Below are positions 19,749 to 28,561 of a DNA stretch of 64,000 bases, piece by piece (position 1 is the stretch's first letter; each line of letters starts with the position of its first letter). The notes beneath the pieces are model-generated. The model was not told the origin of the DNA. It worked only from the letters and a program-made list of their open reading frames with translations, and ran no database searches. The stretch covers positions 1 to 64,000 of the forward strand of contig JAMCPI010000009.1 of the NCBI GenBank assembly GCA_023379805.1, in the 5' to 3' direction. The position numbers were made by a program, and so were the translations under genes. Source of the DNA: Nitrososphaerota archaeon. Lineage in GTDB: Archaea > Thermoproteota > Nitrososphaeria > Nitrososphaerales > JACPRH01.

Positions 19749-20550
19749 CTGATATCACTGTGCAGTTTCTATGTGCAAGCGCTGAGGCTACGGGGTTTTT
19801 GACTAGACCTGAAGCGATGATACTTTCTTTTACACCCATCGACAATGCCTCTAGTGAAGCCAAGACCTTCTTTTCCATCCCGAAGCCGATTTTAGGACGT
19901 AGTGCTTCAGCCTCTTTAGAGGTGAGCTTCCTCACCAGTTCTCCTTCCATCAGCACTCCTTTCACATCGGTCAGAAAGATGACGCTGTCCGCTTTTACTC
20001 CACCAGCTACGTATGCGGCAGCTCGGTCTCCATCTACGTTGAGATACTCGAACTCCTCGCTTAACGCTACAGGTGAGACGACCGGTAGATACTTCTCGTT
20101 CAGCAATGTCTTCAGGAGGTTACCGTTGACGCTGGAAATTTTGCCTGTGTATCCTCCGTCAATAGCTCGTTTTCGTCCTCGTTCATCTACCACAAGCAGC
20201 TTCTTTTTTCGATCCGCTTTGATTAAGGCACCGTCAACACCCGATAGTCCTACGGCCGGGAGACCAATTTTTTGAAGCGCGGCCACTATGTCTTTGTTGA
20301 CTGCTCCGCTCATCACCATTGTATAGATCTTTATTGTTTCGAGATCGGTGTATCTACTGCGGATTCCACCTGGTGAAACGATGAATCGCTGCTCTTTCCC
20401 CAGCCTCTTGGCGGTCTCTGTTACAGCTCTGCCGCCGCCGTGGACGAGTATTAGCTGTTTCTTTAAGGCTACTGCGCCGATGTCATCTAGGACTGAAGGG
20501 TCGATTCCTTCACCTAGAATACTTCCGCCCACCTTTACGACAACAACCAT
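19741..20550 (-). CDS. lysZ: [LysW]-aminoadipate/glutamate kinase
   Basis: 269 residues of the amino-acid kinase family, close to N-acetylglutamate kinase. It begins VVKVGGSILG, then has the substrate-side LVHGGGRAVTE and the ATP-side FLTDVKGVL. It phosphorylates the side-chain carboxylate of the LysW-bound substrate. It lies between lysJ (8-base overlap) and lysY (7-base gap). Confidence 0.9.
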   Translation of the reverse strand: MVVVVKVGGSILGEGIDPSVLDDIGAVALKKQLILVHGGGRAVTETAKRLGKEQRFIVSPGGIRSRYTDLETIKIYTMVMSGAVNKDIVAALQKIGLPAVGLSGVDGALIKADRKKKLLVVDERGRKRAIDGGYTGKISSVNGNLLKTLLNEKYLPVVSPVALSEEFEYLNVDGDRAAAYVAGGVKADSVIFLTDVKGVLMEGELVRKLTSKEAEALRPKIGFGMEKKVLASLEALSMGVKESIIASGLVKNPVASALAHRNCTVISDE

Positions 20551-20557
20551 ATCGTGC

Positions 20558-21622
20558 TCACACTGGGTGAATCGGGGCTACGTCTAGCCCGGTCTTTTCG
20601 TTAAAGCCCATCATAATGTTCATGCACTGTACACCGTTCCCAGCCGCTCCCATCACCATATTATCTGTAGCGGCCATCACAACTATCCGGTTGGCCCGCT
20701 CATCCAGCTCAAAACCTATGTCACAGAAGTTTGAGCCCACGACCACCTTAGGATCTGGGAATCTGTAAATTCCTTGTTTATCTCGTACTAGCCGGATAAA
20801 AGGCTCTCCGCTATACATGCCTCGGTAGGTTTTCCATATCTCAGGTATCGTAACTGGTCGCGTGGAGAAAACATGAATCGTGGATAGGATACCGCGAACA
20901 AGATTCACCGCATGGGTTGAGAGGGCAACCTTTACAGGTGAACCTGCGAGTAAACCCAGTTCCTGCTCCACCTCAGCTGTGTGGCGGTGTCCAACAGGTT
21001 TGTATGGACGGATAACTCCATAGCGCTCTGCGTGATGAGTGGCTTGCGACGCTTCAGCACCGCCTCCAGATGAGCCGATCTTAGCATCAATCACGATACG
21101 ATCCTTCTCGATCATGTTATTCTTCACAAGCGGAGCGAGTGCAAGTATTGAGGTGAGCGCCATGCACCCGGGGCAGGATGCCCTTGTTGCGCCCGTCAGT
21201 TGCTCACGGTGGAGCTCAGGAGCACCGTAGACAAATTTGTCTAGCAGCTCCGGGTTGGGGTGTTCATACTCATACCATATCGGGTACTCCTTGGGGTTCT
21301 TTAAGCGGAAGTCAGCGCTCATATCGATGATTTTGACGCCTGACTCAAACAGCCTAGGCATGATCTTGACCGCTGTGCCGTGAGGAACTGCTGTGAAGAT
21401 TAGATCGGATTTACTAATTGTCTCTTCAAGGTTCTGTTCAGCGAACTGTAGATCTGTGAAGCCTCTTAGGTTGGCGTGTAAGCGGTAGATGTACTGGCCT
21501 GCGTACTTCCGCGAGGTTACGTTGGTAATTTCAACTTCCGGGTGCCGTAATAGTATTCGTAGCAGCTCGCCGCCAACGTAGCCGGATCCGCCTATGATAC
21601 CTACTCTCACTGCCGTGATCAC
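20558..21622 (-). CDS. lysY: [LysW]-aminoadipyl/glutamyl phosphate reductase
   Basis: 354 residues, ArgC-like. It has the Rossmann motif GIIGGSGYVGGELLRIL, catalytic cysteine in ASCPGCMALTSI and histidine near GHRHTAEVEQ. It reduces the acyl phosphate on LysW to the semialdehyde with NADPH. It lies in the operon between the second ligase and lysZ. Confidence 0.9.
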   Translation of the reverse strand: MITAVRVGIIGGSGYVGGELLRILLRHPEVEITNVTSRKYAGQYIYRLHANLRGFTDLQFAEQNLEETISKSDLIFTAVPHGTAVKIMPRLFESGVKIIDMSADFRLKNPKEYPIWYEYEHPNPELLDKFVYGAPELHREQLTGATRASCPGCMALTSILALAPLVKNNMIEKDRIVIDAKIGSSGGGAEASQATHHAERYGVIRPYKPVGHRHTAEVEQELGLLAGSPVKVALSTHAVNLVRGILSTIHVFSTRPVTIPEIWKTYRGMYSGEPFIRLVRDKQGIYRFPDPKVVVGSNFCDIGFELDERANRIVVMAATDNMVMGAAGNGVQCMNIMMGFNEKTGLDVAPIHPV

Positions 21623-21627
21623 CTAAC

Positions 21628-22488
21628 CTATTTACGGGCCTCTTTCAACACGTAATCGATAATTTCGCTGGCTATGTCAACTGAGCAGACTGACGCAGCA
21701 CCTTTGAACTCAACTGTGTTATTCACTTCATGAACCAGTATGCCGCGGGGTGACTCCATCGCGTCTACACCTAGCAGGCCGCCACCGACGGTTTCCGCAG
21801 CCCTTAATGCGACGTCTTCGAGCTCACTAGTCACTTTGCAGATGTCTCCATGGCCGCCTCTCGCAATGTTTGTACGCCAGTCTCCATCCGGTGCGTAACG
21901 GTATATCGCTGCAATGATTCGGTCTCCCGCTACTATTGTTCGGATGTCTCGGGGTGGTCGCTGCACCATTTCTTGAACATAGTAGATTTGGTTGAGCGAG
22001 CCCTCCATTTGGCCTCGCATCTCCAGCATTGCTTGAGCCGTTTCCTTGTCTTTGAGTTGAACCACCATTCGACCCCAGCTTCCGGTGACCGGTTTTAGAA
22101 CCGCAGGGTAGCCGAGGGTCTCGATAGAGTTTAGGGCACTCTCCTCGGTGAAGGAGAGGATTGTTCGGGGAGTGGGAACCTTTGCCTTCTCAAGCTTCAT
22201 TGTGGTTAGAAGCTTGTTTCCGCAGGTTAGTGAGACATCCATGTTGTTGATTACCTTTAGTCCTTTGCTTTCAAGGAAGGCGGTGGTGTGAAGCCCGCGG
22301 AAATAACTGATACATCTTTGAAGAATAACGTCTCCGAACTTCTTTTGCGTCTCCTTAGGAGTCCAATCTGTGTCTAGGTAGATTTCCTTCGCATCGATCC
22401 TATTGGTCTTTAGACCCTTAGCTTCCGCTGCATTCGCGAGGGCCTTTTCCTCCCAGCGGATCCGGTCGTAGATGAGTCCTAGTTTCAG
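21628..22488 (-). CDS. argX: LysW ligase of the ATP-grasp family, arginine branch
   Basis: About 287 residues, aligning end to end with the first ligase: YPAVLKPVTGSWGRMVVQL, QEMVQRPPRDIRTIVAG and LVHEVNNTVEFKGA. It should join glutamate to LysW for ornithine/arginine, as it follows argG, argH and the second lysW. The first ATG in frame is at 22242, which would drop about 82 conserved N-terminal residues (ILQRCISYFRGLH and others). Homology puts the start at CTG 22488 or ATA 22491; an in-frame TGA at 22500 closes the frame just upstream. No ATG, GTG or TTG is available. Confidence 0.85.
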   Translation of the reverse strand: MKLGLIYDRIRWEEKALANAAEAKGLKTNRIDAKEIYLDTDWTPKETQKKFGDVILQRCISYFRGLHTTAFLESKGLKVINNMDVSLTCGNKLLTTMKLEKAKVPTPRTILSFTEESALNSIETLGYPAVLKPVTGSWGRMVVQLKDKETAQAMLEMRGQMEGSLNQIYYVQEMVQRPPRDIRTIVAGDRIIAAIYRYAPDGDWRTNIARGGHGDICKVTSELEDVALRAAETVGGGLLGVDAMESPRGILVHEVNNTVEFKGAASVCSVDIASEIIDYVLKEARK

Positions 22489-22493
22489 TATAC

Positions 22494-22673
22494 CTATTCA
22501 CCCCAGTCTTCTCCAACGGTCTCAGCGGGTTTGATAGATACACCTTTTGCATCGACCTTGGAGACTTCGAAATCGGTTCCGCAATCAGGACAGGCAATGA
22601 TTTCTCCGACAACGACATCTTCAGGTACACCTATATCTCCACCGCATTCTATGCAACTTGTCTTCTTACTCAC
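22494..22673 (-). CDS. lysW: LysW amino-group carrier protein, second copy
   Basis: 59 residues, GTG start overlapping the argH stop. Zinc-ribbon cysteines CIECGGDI and CPDCGTDFE and the terminal EDWGE are all present. It differs from the first copy in most of the loop between ribbon and tail. Its neighbours are argH upstream and the second ligase downstream, so it probably carries glutamate for arginine synthesis. Sulfolobus is known to use one LysW for both pathways. Confidence 0.9.
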   Translation of the reverse strand: MSKKTSCIECGGDIGVPEDVVVGEIIACPDCGTDFEVSKVDAKGVSIKPAETVGEDWGE

Positions 22674-24160
22674 GCTTTTTCACCTCCTATCAACTCATCG
22701 GTAGTCCTCGCCAGCTCTTGGTTAGCCGCTTCCAACATCTCTATACGTTGAGATGCCCATTCACCTGTTTCCTTCACACCTTTTTTCCTATTCACGATCA
22801 TTTTCTTCACCACTATACTACTCGGCCCTCCGTCAACGGTACGCGTCTCAACGCTCTTAGCTGGATCCAGTATTCTATCCACTTCGCTAGGAGTGATTGA
22901 CACCTCGACGCCCGCGATGTCTTTCGTTACGCCATCTAGATATTCTAGAATGACGTTTCGGAAGGCATGTTTCTCTTCAACTGACCTTCGAACAAGGCTT
23001 CCCACCACTGTATGCGCAGTTCGGAACGGAATGTTATGTTCTACAGCCAAGTAATCCGCTAGATCAGTGGCTGCAACCGCTCCTTCTTCAAGGAGTTCCT
23101 TCAGTCGCTCCTTGTTGAAAACCGCTTCTTGAATCATGCCTTTGAGTACTCGAATCGAGGTGAGCGTAATGCTGCAGGCGCTCCAGATGTGGGGAGTCAA
23201 CTGTTGAAGATCGATATTGTAGCTGTAAGGCAGAGCCTTCGTCATCGAAATAGATGCCATCAAGTCGCCATATACTGTCGAGGTTTTGCCCCTGATTAGC
23301 TCCGCCACGACCGCGTTTTTCTTCTGGGGCATCACGCTACTAGTTGACGCATATCCGTCTGAGATCTCCATTACACTGAACTCTGATGAGCTCCACAGCA
23401 CCATCTCCTCAGCAATCTTGCTCAGATCGGTCATCGCAAGCGCCAAATCGGAAATCACCTCTATTGCGAAGTCGCGGGAACTTACTGCATCTATCGAGTT
23501 CTCCAACAATCCGTCGAAGCCAAGCAACCTCCTAGTGAACGCCCTGTCAATCTTCACGCCTGTGGATGCGAGCGCCACAGCTCCAAGTGGGCTCAGGTTC
23601 ACTCTGCCATACGCTTCAATCAACCGCTTGCTGTCACGTTGCAACGCGTCATGGTAAGCAAGAAAGTGATGTGCTAGAGTGGTGGGCTGAGCATGTTGAA
23701 GGTGCGTGTAACCCGGCATCAAAGTGTTGATATGCTTGCTAGCCTGATCTAGGATTGTCTTGCGAAGATCAGTTAGTCCTGAAACTATGTTCACTAGATA
23801 TTCACGTAACGCCATCCTGATTGCTGTGGCAACCTGATCGTTCCTGCTTTTCGCTAGGTTGAGCTGACCACCAGCGGTTCCGCCTATTTTCTTCACAAGG
23901 AAAGATTCAACATTCATGTGGACATCTTCCAAGGCAGGGTCAAGCTGCAGCTCTTCAGGCATTTCTCTGAGACCCTTGAGACATAGAGATCCCTCTGCTC
24001 GGCTGACCACTCCTTGGTTGATCAGCATCACCATATGCGCCATGTTGATTTTTACAACGGGCTTCACCAATATCCCGTCGAAACTAGTTGAGGCGGTGTA
24101 GTCTATGCTCTCCGGGGTGAGCCGCTTCAGCCGGTCTCCCCGAAGGATGTCCCTGCTCAA
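22670..24160 (-). CDS. argH: Argininosuccinate lyase
   Basis: 496 residues of the fumarase/aspartase superfamily. The signature loop reads SSVMPQKKNA, with the catalytic serine and lysine. LAKSRNDQVATAIRM and PGYTHLQHAQPTTLAHH are the other two active-site blocks. It releases arginine and fumarate. It overlaps argG by 4 bases and is followed by the second lysW. Confidence 0.95.
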   Translation of the reverse strand: MSRDILRGDRLKRLTPESIDYTASTSFDGILVKPVVKINMAHMVMLINQGVVSRAEGSLCLKGLREMPEELQLDPALEDVHMNVESFLVKKIGGTAGGQLNLAKSRNDQVATAIRMALREYLVNIVSGLTDLRKTILDQASKHINTLMPGYTHLQHAQPTTLAHHFLAYHDALQRDSKRLIEAYGRVNLSPLGAVALASTGVKIDRAFTRRLLGFDGLLENSIDAVSSRDFAIEVISDLALAMTDLSKIAEEMVLWSSSEFSVMEISDGYASTSSVMPQKKNAVVAELIRGKTSTVYGDLMASISMTKALPYSYNIDLQQLTPHIWSACSITLTSIRVLKGMIQEAVFNKERLKELLEEGAVAATDLADYLAVEHNIPFRTAHTVVGSLVRRSVEEKHAFRNVILEYLDGVTKDIAGVEVSITPSEVDRILDPAKSVETRTVDGGPSSIVVKKMIVNRKKGVKETGEWASQRIEMLEAANQELARTTDELIGGEKA

Positions 24161-25368
24161 CTTGCTCTCCTCTCCACCTTCTCAGCGCCGACGCGATAGG
24201 CGACTCGCGACGATAGCCCCCAGAGGTCTGAGAAGCCAACTGCGGCTTTTTGATCGAAGGTGGATGAGGTTGTGTAGGTAGCCAATCCTGTATCGTAGAG
24301 TGAGTAGGGCGATGAGCGACCTACCACTCTGAGGCTACCTTTGAAGATCTTTAGCTTAACTTTCCCTTCAACTCGTGTCTGGGTAGAGTCGATGAATGCC
24401 TCTAAATCTTGTCGTAGCGGTTCTATCCAGAGGCCAGAGTAAACAAGCCAAGCCCACTGCTGCTCCACTTGCCCCTTAAAGACAAGTTGATTCCTTGTGA
24501 GAACGAGTTTCTCAAGGTCTCGATGAGCCTCAATAATCGCTACTGCAGCAGGTGCTTCATAGACTTCACGTGATTTGATACCGACTAGCCTATCTTCGAT
24601 ATGATCGATGATGCCGACGCCGTGTGAGCCGACTACTCGGTTCACATGGTTGACCAGATCTATGCCAGTCATCTCTTGGCCGTCTGCGGATACTGGAACT
24701 CCGTTCTTGAACTCAAGTTCAAGGTATCCAAGTGTGTCAGGTGTTTCACTTGTGGGCTTAACCCACTCGAAGGCTTCTTCAGGTGGCTCGAATGATGGGT
24801 CTTCAAGCGGTCCGGCTTCGATGGAGCGTCCCCAGAGATTCTGATCTATACTGTAAGCGCTCTTCTTTGGTGAGAACGGTATCCTATGTTTCTTTGCATA
24901 CTCTACTTCTTGATCCCGGGTTAGGTTCCACTCCCTCACCGGCGCAATAACCTTCAAATCGGGGTTAAGCGCGAGGGAGGTTACGTCGAACCGGATCTGA
25001 TCATTTCCTTTGCCGGTGCAGCCATGCGCTACCGCGTAGCAGCCCTCTTTCTCGGCGACTTCAACCAGTTTTTTGGCAATGAGCGGCCGTGCTAGCGCGG
25101 TTCCGAGGGGGTACTTGCCTTCGTAGAGACCATTTGCTCGGATTGAGGGGAAGATGTAATCTTCAATGAACTCCTTCTTTCCGTCAATTGTGTAGTGTTT
25201 GAGACCTCCTGACTGCCTTGACTTTTCCTCGATTTCTTTGAAATCTTCAAGCTGACCGATGTCTAGTGTTACGGTCACAACCTCTGAGTCATATTTTTCC
25301 TGTAGCCATTTCAACGCGACTGAGGTGTCAAGTCCGCCGGAGTAGGCTAAGGCGATCTTCGGTATCAT
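24157..25368 (-). CDS. argG: Argininosuccinate synthase
   Basis: 403 residues. The N-terminal PP-loop ATPase motif ALAYSGGLDTSVALKWL and the HGCTGKGNDQIRF block identify it. It links citrulline to aspartate with ATP. It is the first gene of the minus-strand arginine/lysine block and starts 68 bases from the divergent ACT-like gene, so regulation of both may be shared. Confidence 0.96.
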   Translation of the reverse strand: MIPKIALAYSGGLDTSVALKWLQEKYDSEVVTVTLDIGQLEDFKEIEEKSRQSGGLKHYTIDGKKEFIEDYIFPSIRANGLYEGKYPLGTALARPLIAKKLVEVAEKEGCYAVAHGCTGKGNDQIRFDVTSLALNPDLKVIAPVREWNLTRDQEVEYAKKHRIPFSPKKSAYSIDQNLWGRSIEAGPLEDPSFEPPEEAFEWVKPTSETPDTLGYLELEFKNGVPVSADGQEMTGIDLVNHVNRVVGSHGVGIIDHIEDRLVGIKSREVYEAPAAVAIIEAHRDLEKLVLTRNQLVFKGQVEQQWAWLVYSGLWIEPLRQDLEAFIDSTQTRVEGKVKLKIFKGSLRVVGRSSPYSLYDTGLATYTTSSTFDQKAAVGFSDLWGLSSRVAYRVGAEKVERRAS

Positions 25369-25398
25369 TTACTGTGGTGATGGCCGCAGAAGTAAAGT

Positions 25399-25408
25399 TT
25401 TTATATTT
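25399..25408 (+). promoter_or_regulatory. TATA box upstream of the ACT-like gene
   Basis: TTTATATTTT sits 29-38 bases before the GTG at 25437. Its presence inside the longer open frame argues that the upstream extension is not translated and that GTG 25437 is the true start. Confidence 0.5.
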
Positions 25409-25436
25409 TTCGTTCAAAAAATACCGAACCAAGGGA

Positions 25437-26114
25437 GTGAATGTTCCGAAATTGGTCAAGCAAACGATATCCAACGCGGTTAAAGATGCGATTGAAGGGG
25501 ATGTCTCTCTGCAAGATGCGCTTCAGCGAGGCTATGGCAATGTCAGCGCAATCGCTAGATTGATTGCGCCTCAAGTCGAGAGATCAATCGGAGGTAAGGT
25601 TAACATGGAGAGTCTCATCACCTCGGTCAAACGAATCCGCGGCGACTATCAGCCTCCGCAAACCCAAATCTCAAAGATTATTGCTGAAAGCATTGTCAAT
25701 GTTCGTACGGACGTGGCGAAGGTCTCCGTGGAGAAGACTAAACGGACACTCGAGGTAGTGAGGCGACTGTTATCCAGCTATCAAGAGGAGTTCCTACAGG
25801 TGTCTGAAAGCATCTCAGCAATAACACTGATCGTGGATCAGCGGATGCTTGACACTGTGATACAGCATTTCCGCGAGGATGATGTTCTAGAGAAGGAGCC
25901 GAATTTGGCAGCCATAATTATGCATAGTCCAGAGGAAATCATCTTGACACCTGGCTGCGCCGCAGCCTTCTACAACCAAGTATCAAGACGCCACGTAAAC
26001 ATTGAGGACACGATTAGCTGTTACACTGACACCATAATTGTGGTTAGGATGTCCGAGATCAGTCGAGCTTTCACAGCCCTTACAGATCTCATAACTGACG
26101 CAAGGAAGCACTGA
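25437..26114 (+). CDS. Archaeal ACT-like regulatory protein
   Basis: About 225 residues from GTG 25437; the frame is open further upstream, but that part holds a TATA box. The N-terminal half is helical (VPKLVKQTISNAVKDAIEG, GNVSAIARLIAPQVER) and winged-helix-like. The C-terminal half has two ACT-like repeats (SISAITLIVDQRML, DTISCYTDTIIVVRMSE). Such proteins sense amino acids. Divergence from argG, 68 bases away, suggests a link with arginine or lysine control, but this is inference. Confidence 0.6.
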   Translation: MNVPKLVKQTISNAVKDAIEGDVSLQDALQRGYGNVSAIARLIAPQVERSIGGKVNMESLITSVKRIRGDYQPPQTQISKIIAESIVNVRTDVAKVSVEKTKRTLEVVRRLLSSYQEEFLQVSESISAITLIVDQRMLDTVIQHFREDDVLEKEPNLAAIIMHSPEEIILTPGCAAAFYNQVSRRHVNIEDTISCYTDTIIVVRMSEISRAFTALTDLITDARKH

Positions 26115-26126
26115 TTCGTCCTCTCT

Positions 26127-26552
26127 TTAATCCTCTTCAAGCATTACTTCCATAGAGGCCGTTACGCTAGGCTCTCGGAGCTTAGATGCGACGCTTCTAG
26201 GGAAATCCGCGGCTGACTTATCAGCCTGCACCGCAAGCGTCCGTGGCGAGATGAACGAGCTCTTCCTAACCACCAGCTCTTCCGGATCGCTGAGGGTGAG
26301 TTCTGGATGACCTCTTGCCTTGATGATAATTTCATCATCCCCCACTTTGATGGTAATAGTTACAGCCGTCCTTTCGTCCGCTAACATACTTCTGAACGCC
26401 GGATCGAAGTCTACACCTGCCTTGCTTGCATTCACACCTATTATACAGTCCCCACGTGTAGTCAACTCAGGGCTTTTAGTGACCTCAAAAGTTCGTCGAT
26501 GCTTGGATGAGACCAGTGGGTGGCCTGTGAATACCAAAGACTCCTTCATCAT
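26127..26552 (-). CDS. DUF371 family protein
   Basis: 141 residues matching the archaeal DUF371 family: the opening FTGHPLVSSKHRRTFEVTK, GDCIIGVNASKAG and IIIKARGHPEL are typical. Function is unknown. No membrane segment or catalytic site is obvious. It converges on the ACT-like gene with a 12-base gap. Confidence 0.82.
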   Translation of the reverse strand: MMKESLVFTGHPLVSSKHRRTFEVTKSPELTTRGDCIIGVNASKAGVDFDPAFRSMLADERTAVTITIKVGDDEIIIKARGHPELTLSDPEELVVRKSSFISPRTLAVQADKSAADFPRSVASKLREPSVTASMEVMLEED

Positions 26553-26797
26553 GACGTGTTCAAACCTTGTTAAAGCAAGAACATATAGAGGTTACGATGT
26601 AATAACCCTCAACTTTAACCCAGCTGTATCGCTCGAAAACTAGCTGATACTAGGATTGAAGTGCGGCAGCGAACTTGTTTTGTCTTTCATTCTTCTCACT
26701 ATGTTATGCACGCTTTGCAGGCCGCATCGTTGTCAAGGATACAGTAAATCTATCCGTAACACCAAGAATGTTGTATTGCGATTATGAATGACGTATG

Positions 26798-27286
26798 CTA
26801 CTTTTGTTGCTGCGCATGCTCCAGATGCGCGAGGAAATCGCGGTATCCGCCAAGAAGATGAAAGAAGTATAGCGAGCCTCGATCAGTTAATTTGTAGAGC
26901 TTCTTCCGTTTTGTGTGACTCACCTGAACCAGTTTACTGCGATCCAGCGATTTCAGTATCGGGTAGATTGTTCCTGGACTGAGCAACACACCGAATTTTT
27001 CCGAGATAATTACAACTAGATCGTATCCGGAGAGCTCTTCTGAATTGAGCAGAGATAGCACGATTAGGTCTAGGTGGCTGTTGATGCACTGACGACGGAT
27101 GCTCCTGTCGATATCGGTCAGATACTCTGAATGCCGCTTAGCGGTGACGTTATTGCTGAAAGAACCTATGTTTCTCCATCGTTGCAAGACCACACATCCT
27201 CCAATACTTATGTCCAACATTGGGAAAAGAAACATTGCTATGTCTAATTTCTGATACCATAATGTAAAATATCTGAGAGACCGCAT
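26798..27286 (-). CDS. PadR-family transcriptional regulator
   Basis: The C-terminal ~90 residues form a PadR winged helix: LDLIVLSLLNSEELSGYDLV, then LSPGTIYPILKSLDRSKLV and LYKLTDRGSLYF. The 70 residues before it have no family counterpart and are cysteine- and aromatic-rich, so the true start may lie well downstream of ATG 27286, though no ATG, GTG or TTG is obvious nearer the domain. Target genes unknown. Confidence 0.75.
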   Translation of the reverse strand: MRSLRYFTLWYQKLDIAMFLFPMLDISIGGCVVLQRWRNIGSFSNNVTAKRHSEYLTDIDRSIRRQCINSHLDLIVLSLLNSEELSGYDLVVIISEKFGVLLSPGTIYPILKSLDRSKLVQVSHTKRKKLYKLTDRGSLYFFHLLGGYRDFLAHLEHAQQQK

Positions 27287-27419
27287 ATATTGCCTGCTTC
27301 AGGCAGATGGTTTTGAGCGATTCTAAACGGGCCCACAAAGGATCGGTTCATAGTCAGGAGGGGCGCCGGATGAAGATGCGCAAATCTTTGCATGAAGAAA
27401 AAACGAAGCGTGTAACATC

Positions 27420-27647
27420 TTGACTCAACGAAACTTGGAGCTGGAAGACGAGCTTTACCGTGCTAGGAGCGAGATTAATTCATTACGGGAGGAACTTCAA
27501 ACTTACGTTAGTGTAGAGGAGATGATTCAGAAACTCTGTGAACCAATTATAAATCAGATTGTTAACGATTTTCAGAACATCTGGTCCCAGCAAATCACCA
27601 CGCAAGCTGAAGAAAACATCAGACACAAACTAAACCAAGACTTCTGA
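27420..27647 (+). CDS. Small coiled-coil protein
   Basis: 75 residues, TTG start. Residues 5-35 form a clear heptad pattern (LELEDELYRARSEINSLREE), followed by an amphipathic helix. No known family recognised. It converges on the Ehr operon, its stop 35 bases from the last gene's stop. Coding is supported by the heptad structure and composition only. Confidence 0.5.
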   Translation: MTQRNLELEDELYRARSEINSLREELQTYVSVEEMIQKLCEPIINQIVNDFQNIWSQQITTQAEENIRHKLNQDF

Positions 27648-27682
27648 CCAACTAGCTTATGCTGCTGATGAACAGGTACGCA

Positions 27683-28561
27683 CTACTTCTTCATCTCTTC
27701 GCTTATTCTGCTCTCCGACTTACTGGGCAGTTTATCAACCGCAAGCAGTAGCCCGGATAGAAGCGCTTGCGGGCGTGGAGGACAGCCTGGAACGTAGACG
27801 TCAACCGGGACAACTTTGTCTACTCCTCCGGTTGTTGCATATGTATCTCCGAACAATCCCCCGCTACAAGCACATGCACCTATCGCAATCACAATTTTCG
27901 GTTCTGGCGTTGCCTTGTAAGTTCGCTGCAGAGCTATCTCCATATTACTCGACGCGGGGCCGGTTACAAGCAGGACATCAGCGTGGCGTGGTGAGGCTAC
28001 AAAATGAATACCAAACCGCTCAATGTCGTAGTAAGGATTGTTCAGCGCAGTTATCTCGACCTCACAGCCGTTACAGGAGCCGGCGTCAACTTCGCGGACT
28101 GCTAGCGAACGTCCCAGCGTTCTACGCAATCGAATCTTCAACTCAATTCCTGTTTCCTCAACAGATTTTTCGGTTAGCTGACCCTGTACGCTTGAGGTTA
28201 CAATCATCTCCTGTCTCCTCTTAACAGACGGGCTGAACCAATTTCCTATTGCGATAAGGTCTGGCGCAATTTCTTTACACCTACCGCATAGGATACATTT
28301 ACTTCTATCTAGGGCAATACCTGCGTCTCCAGCTGTTGTTTCGACGGATAGTGCTCTTGTGGCGCAAACATCTGTTAGTGCTGATGCGATATCATCCGTT
28401 ATCATTTGCGGGATAGGTTTGGTGAATGCTACTGAGCCCCTATAATTGGGGGGGATAACGCTTGTATCGCCCAGCAGGTTCCTTATAGTTTCTACTTTAC
28501 TGCTGAGTATATCCCTTGACGATTTTGCGGATATGCCTTTCTTCAAGATATTGCGTATCAT
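27683..28561 (-). CDS. Ehr/hydrogenase-4 small subunit (NuoB-like) with fused ferredoxin domain
   Basis: 292 residues. The C-terminal half is NuoB-like: DAGSCNGCEVEI, AIGACACSGG and VPGCPPRP supply the cysteines of the N2-type [4Fe-4S] cluster. The N-terminal half holds a reduced ferredoxin: CILCGRC with alanine in the fourth place (EIAPD), plus an upstream DVCATRAL. These four cysteines match one cluster of a 2[4Fe-4S] fold, the other being lost. No separate HyfH/NuoI gene is in the operon, so this domain probably replaces it. It is last in the operon, overlapping the large subunit by 4 bases. Confidence 0.87.
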   Translation of the reverse strand: MIRNILKKGISAKSSRDILSSKVETIRNLLGDTSVIPPNYRGSVAFTKPIPQMITDDIASALTDVCATRALSVETTAGDAGIALDRSKCILCGRCKEIAPDLIAIGNWFSPSVKRRQEMIVTSSVQGQLTEKSVEETGIELKIRLRRTLGRSLAVREVDAGSCNGCEVEITALNNPYYDIERFGIHFVASPRHADVLLVTGPASSNMEIALQRTYKATPEPKIVIAIGACACSGGLFGDTYATTGGVDKVVPVDVYVPGCPPRPQALLSGLLLAVDKLPSKSESRISEEMKK

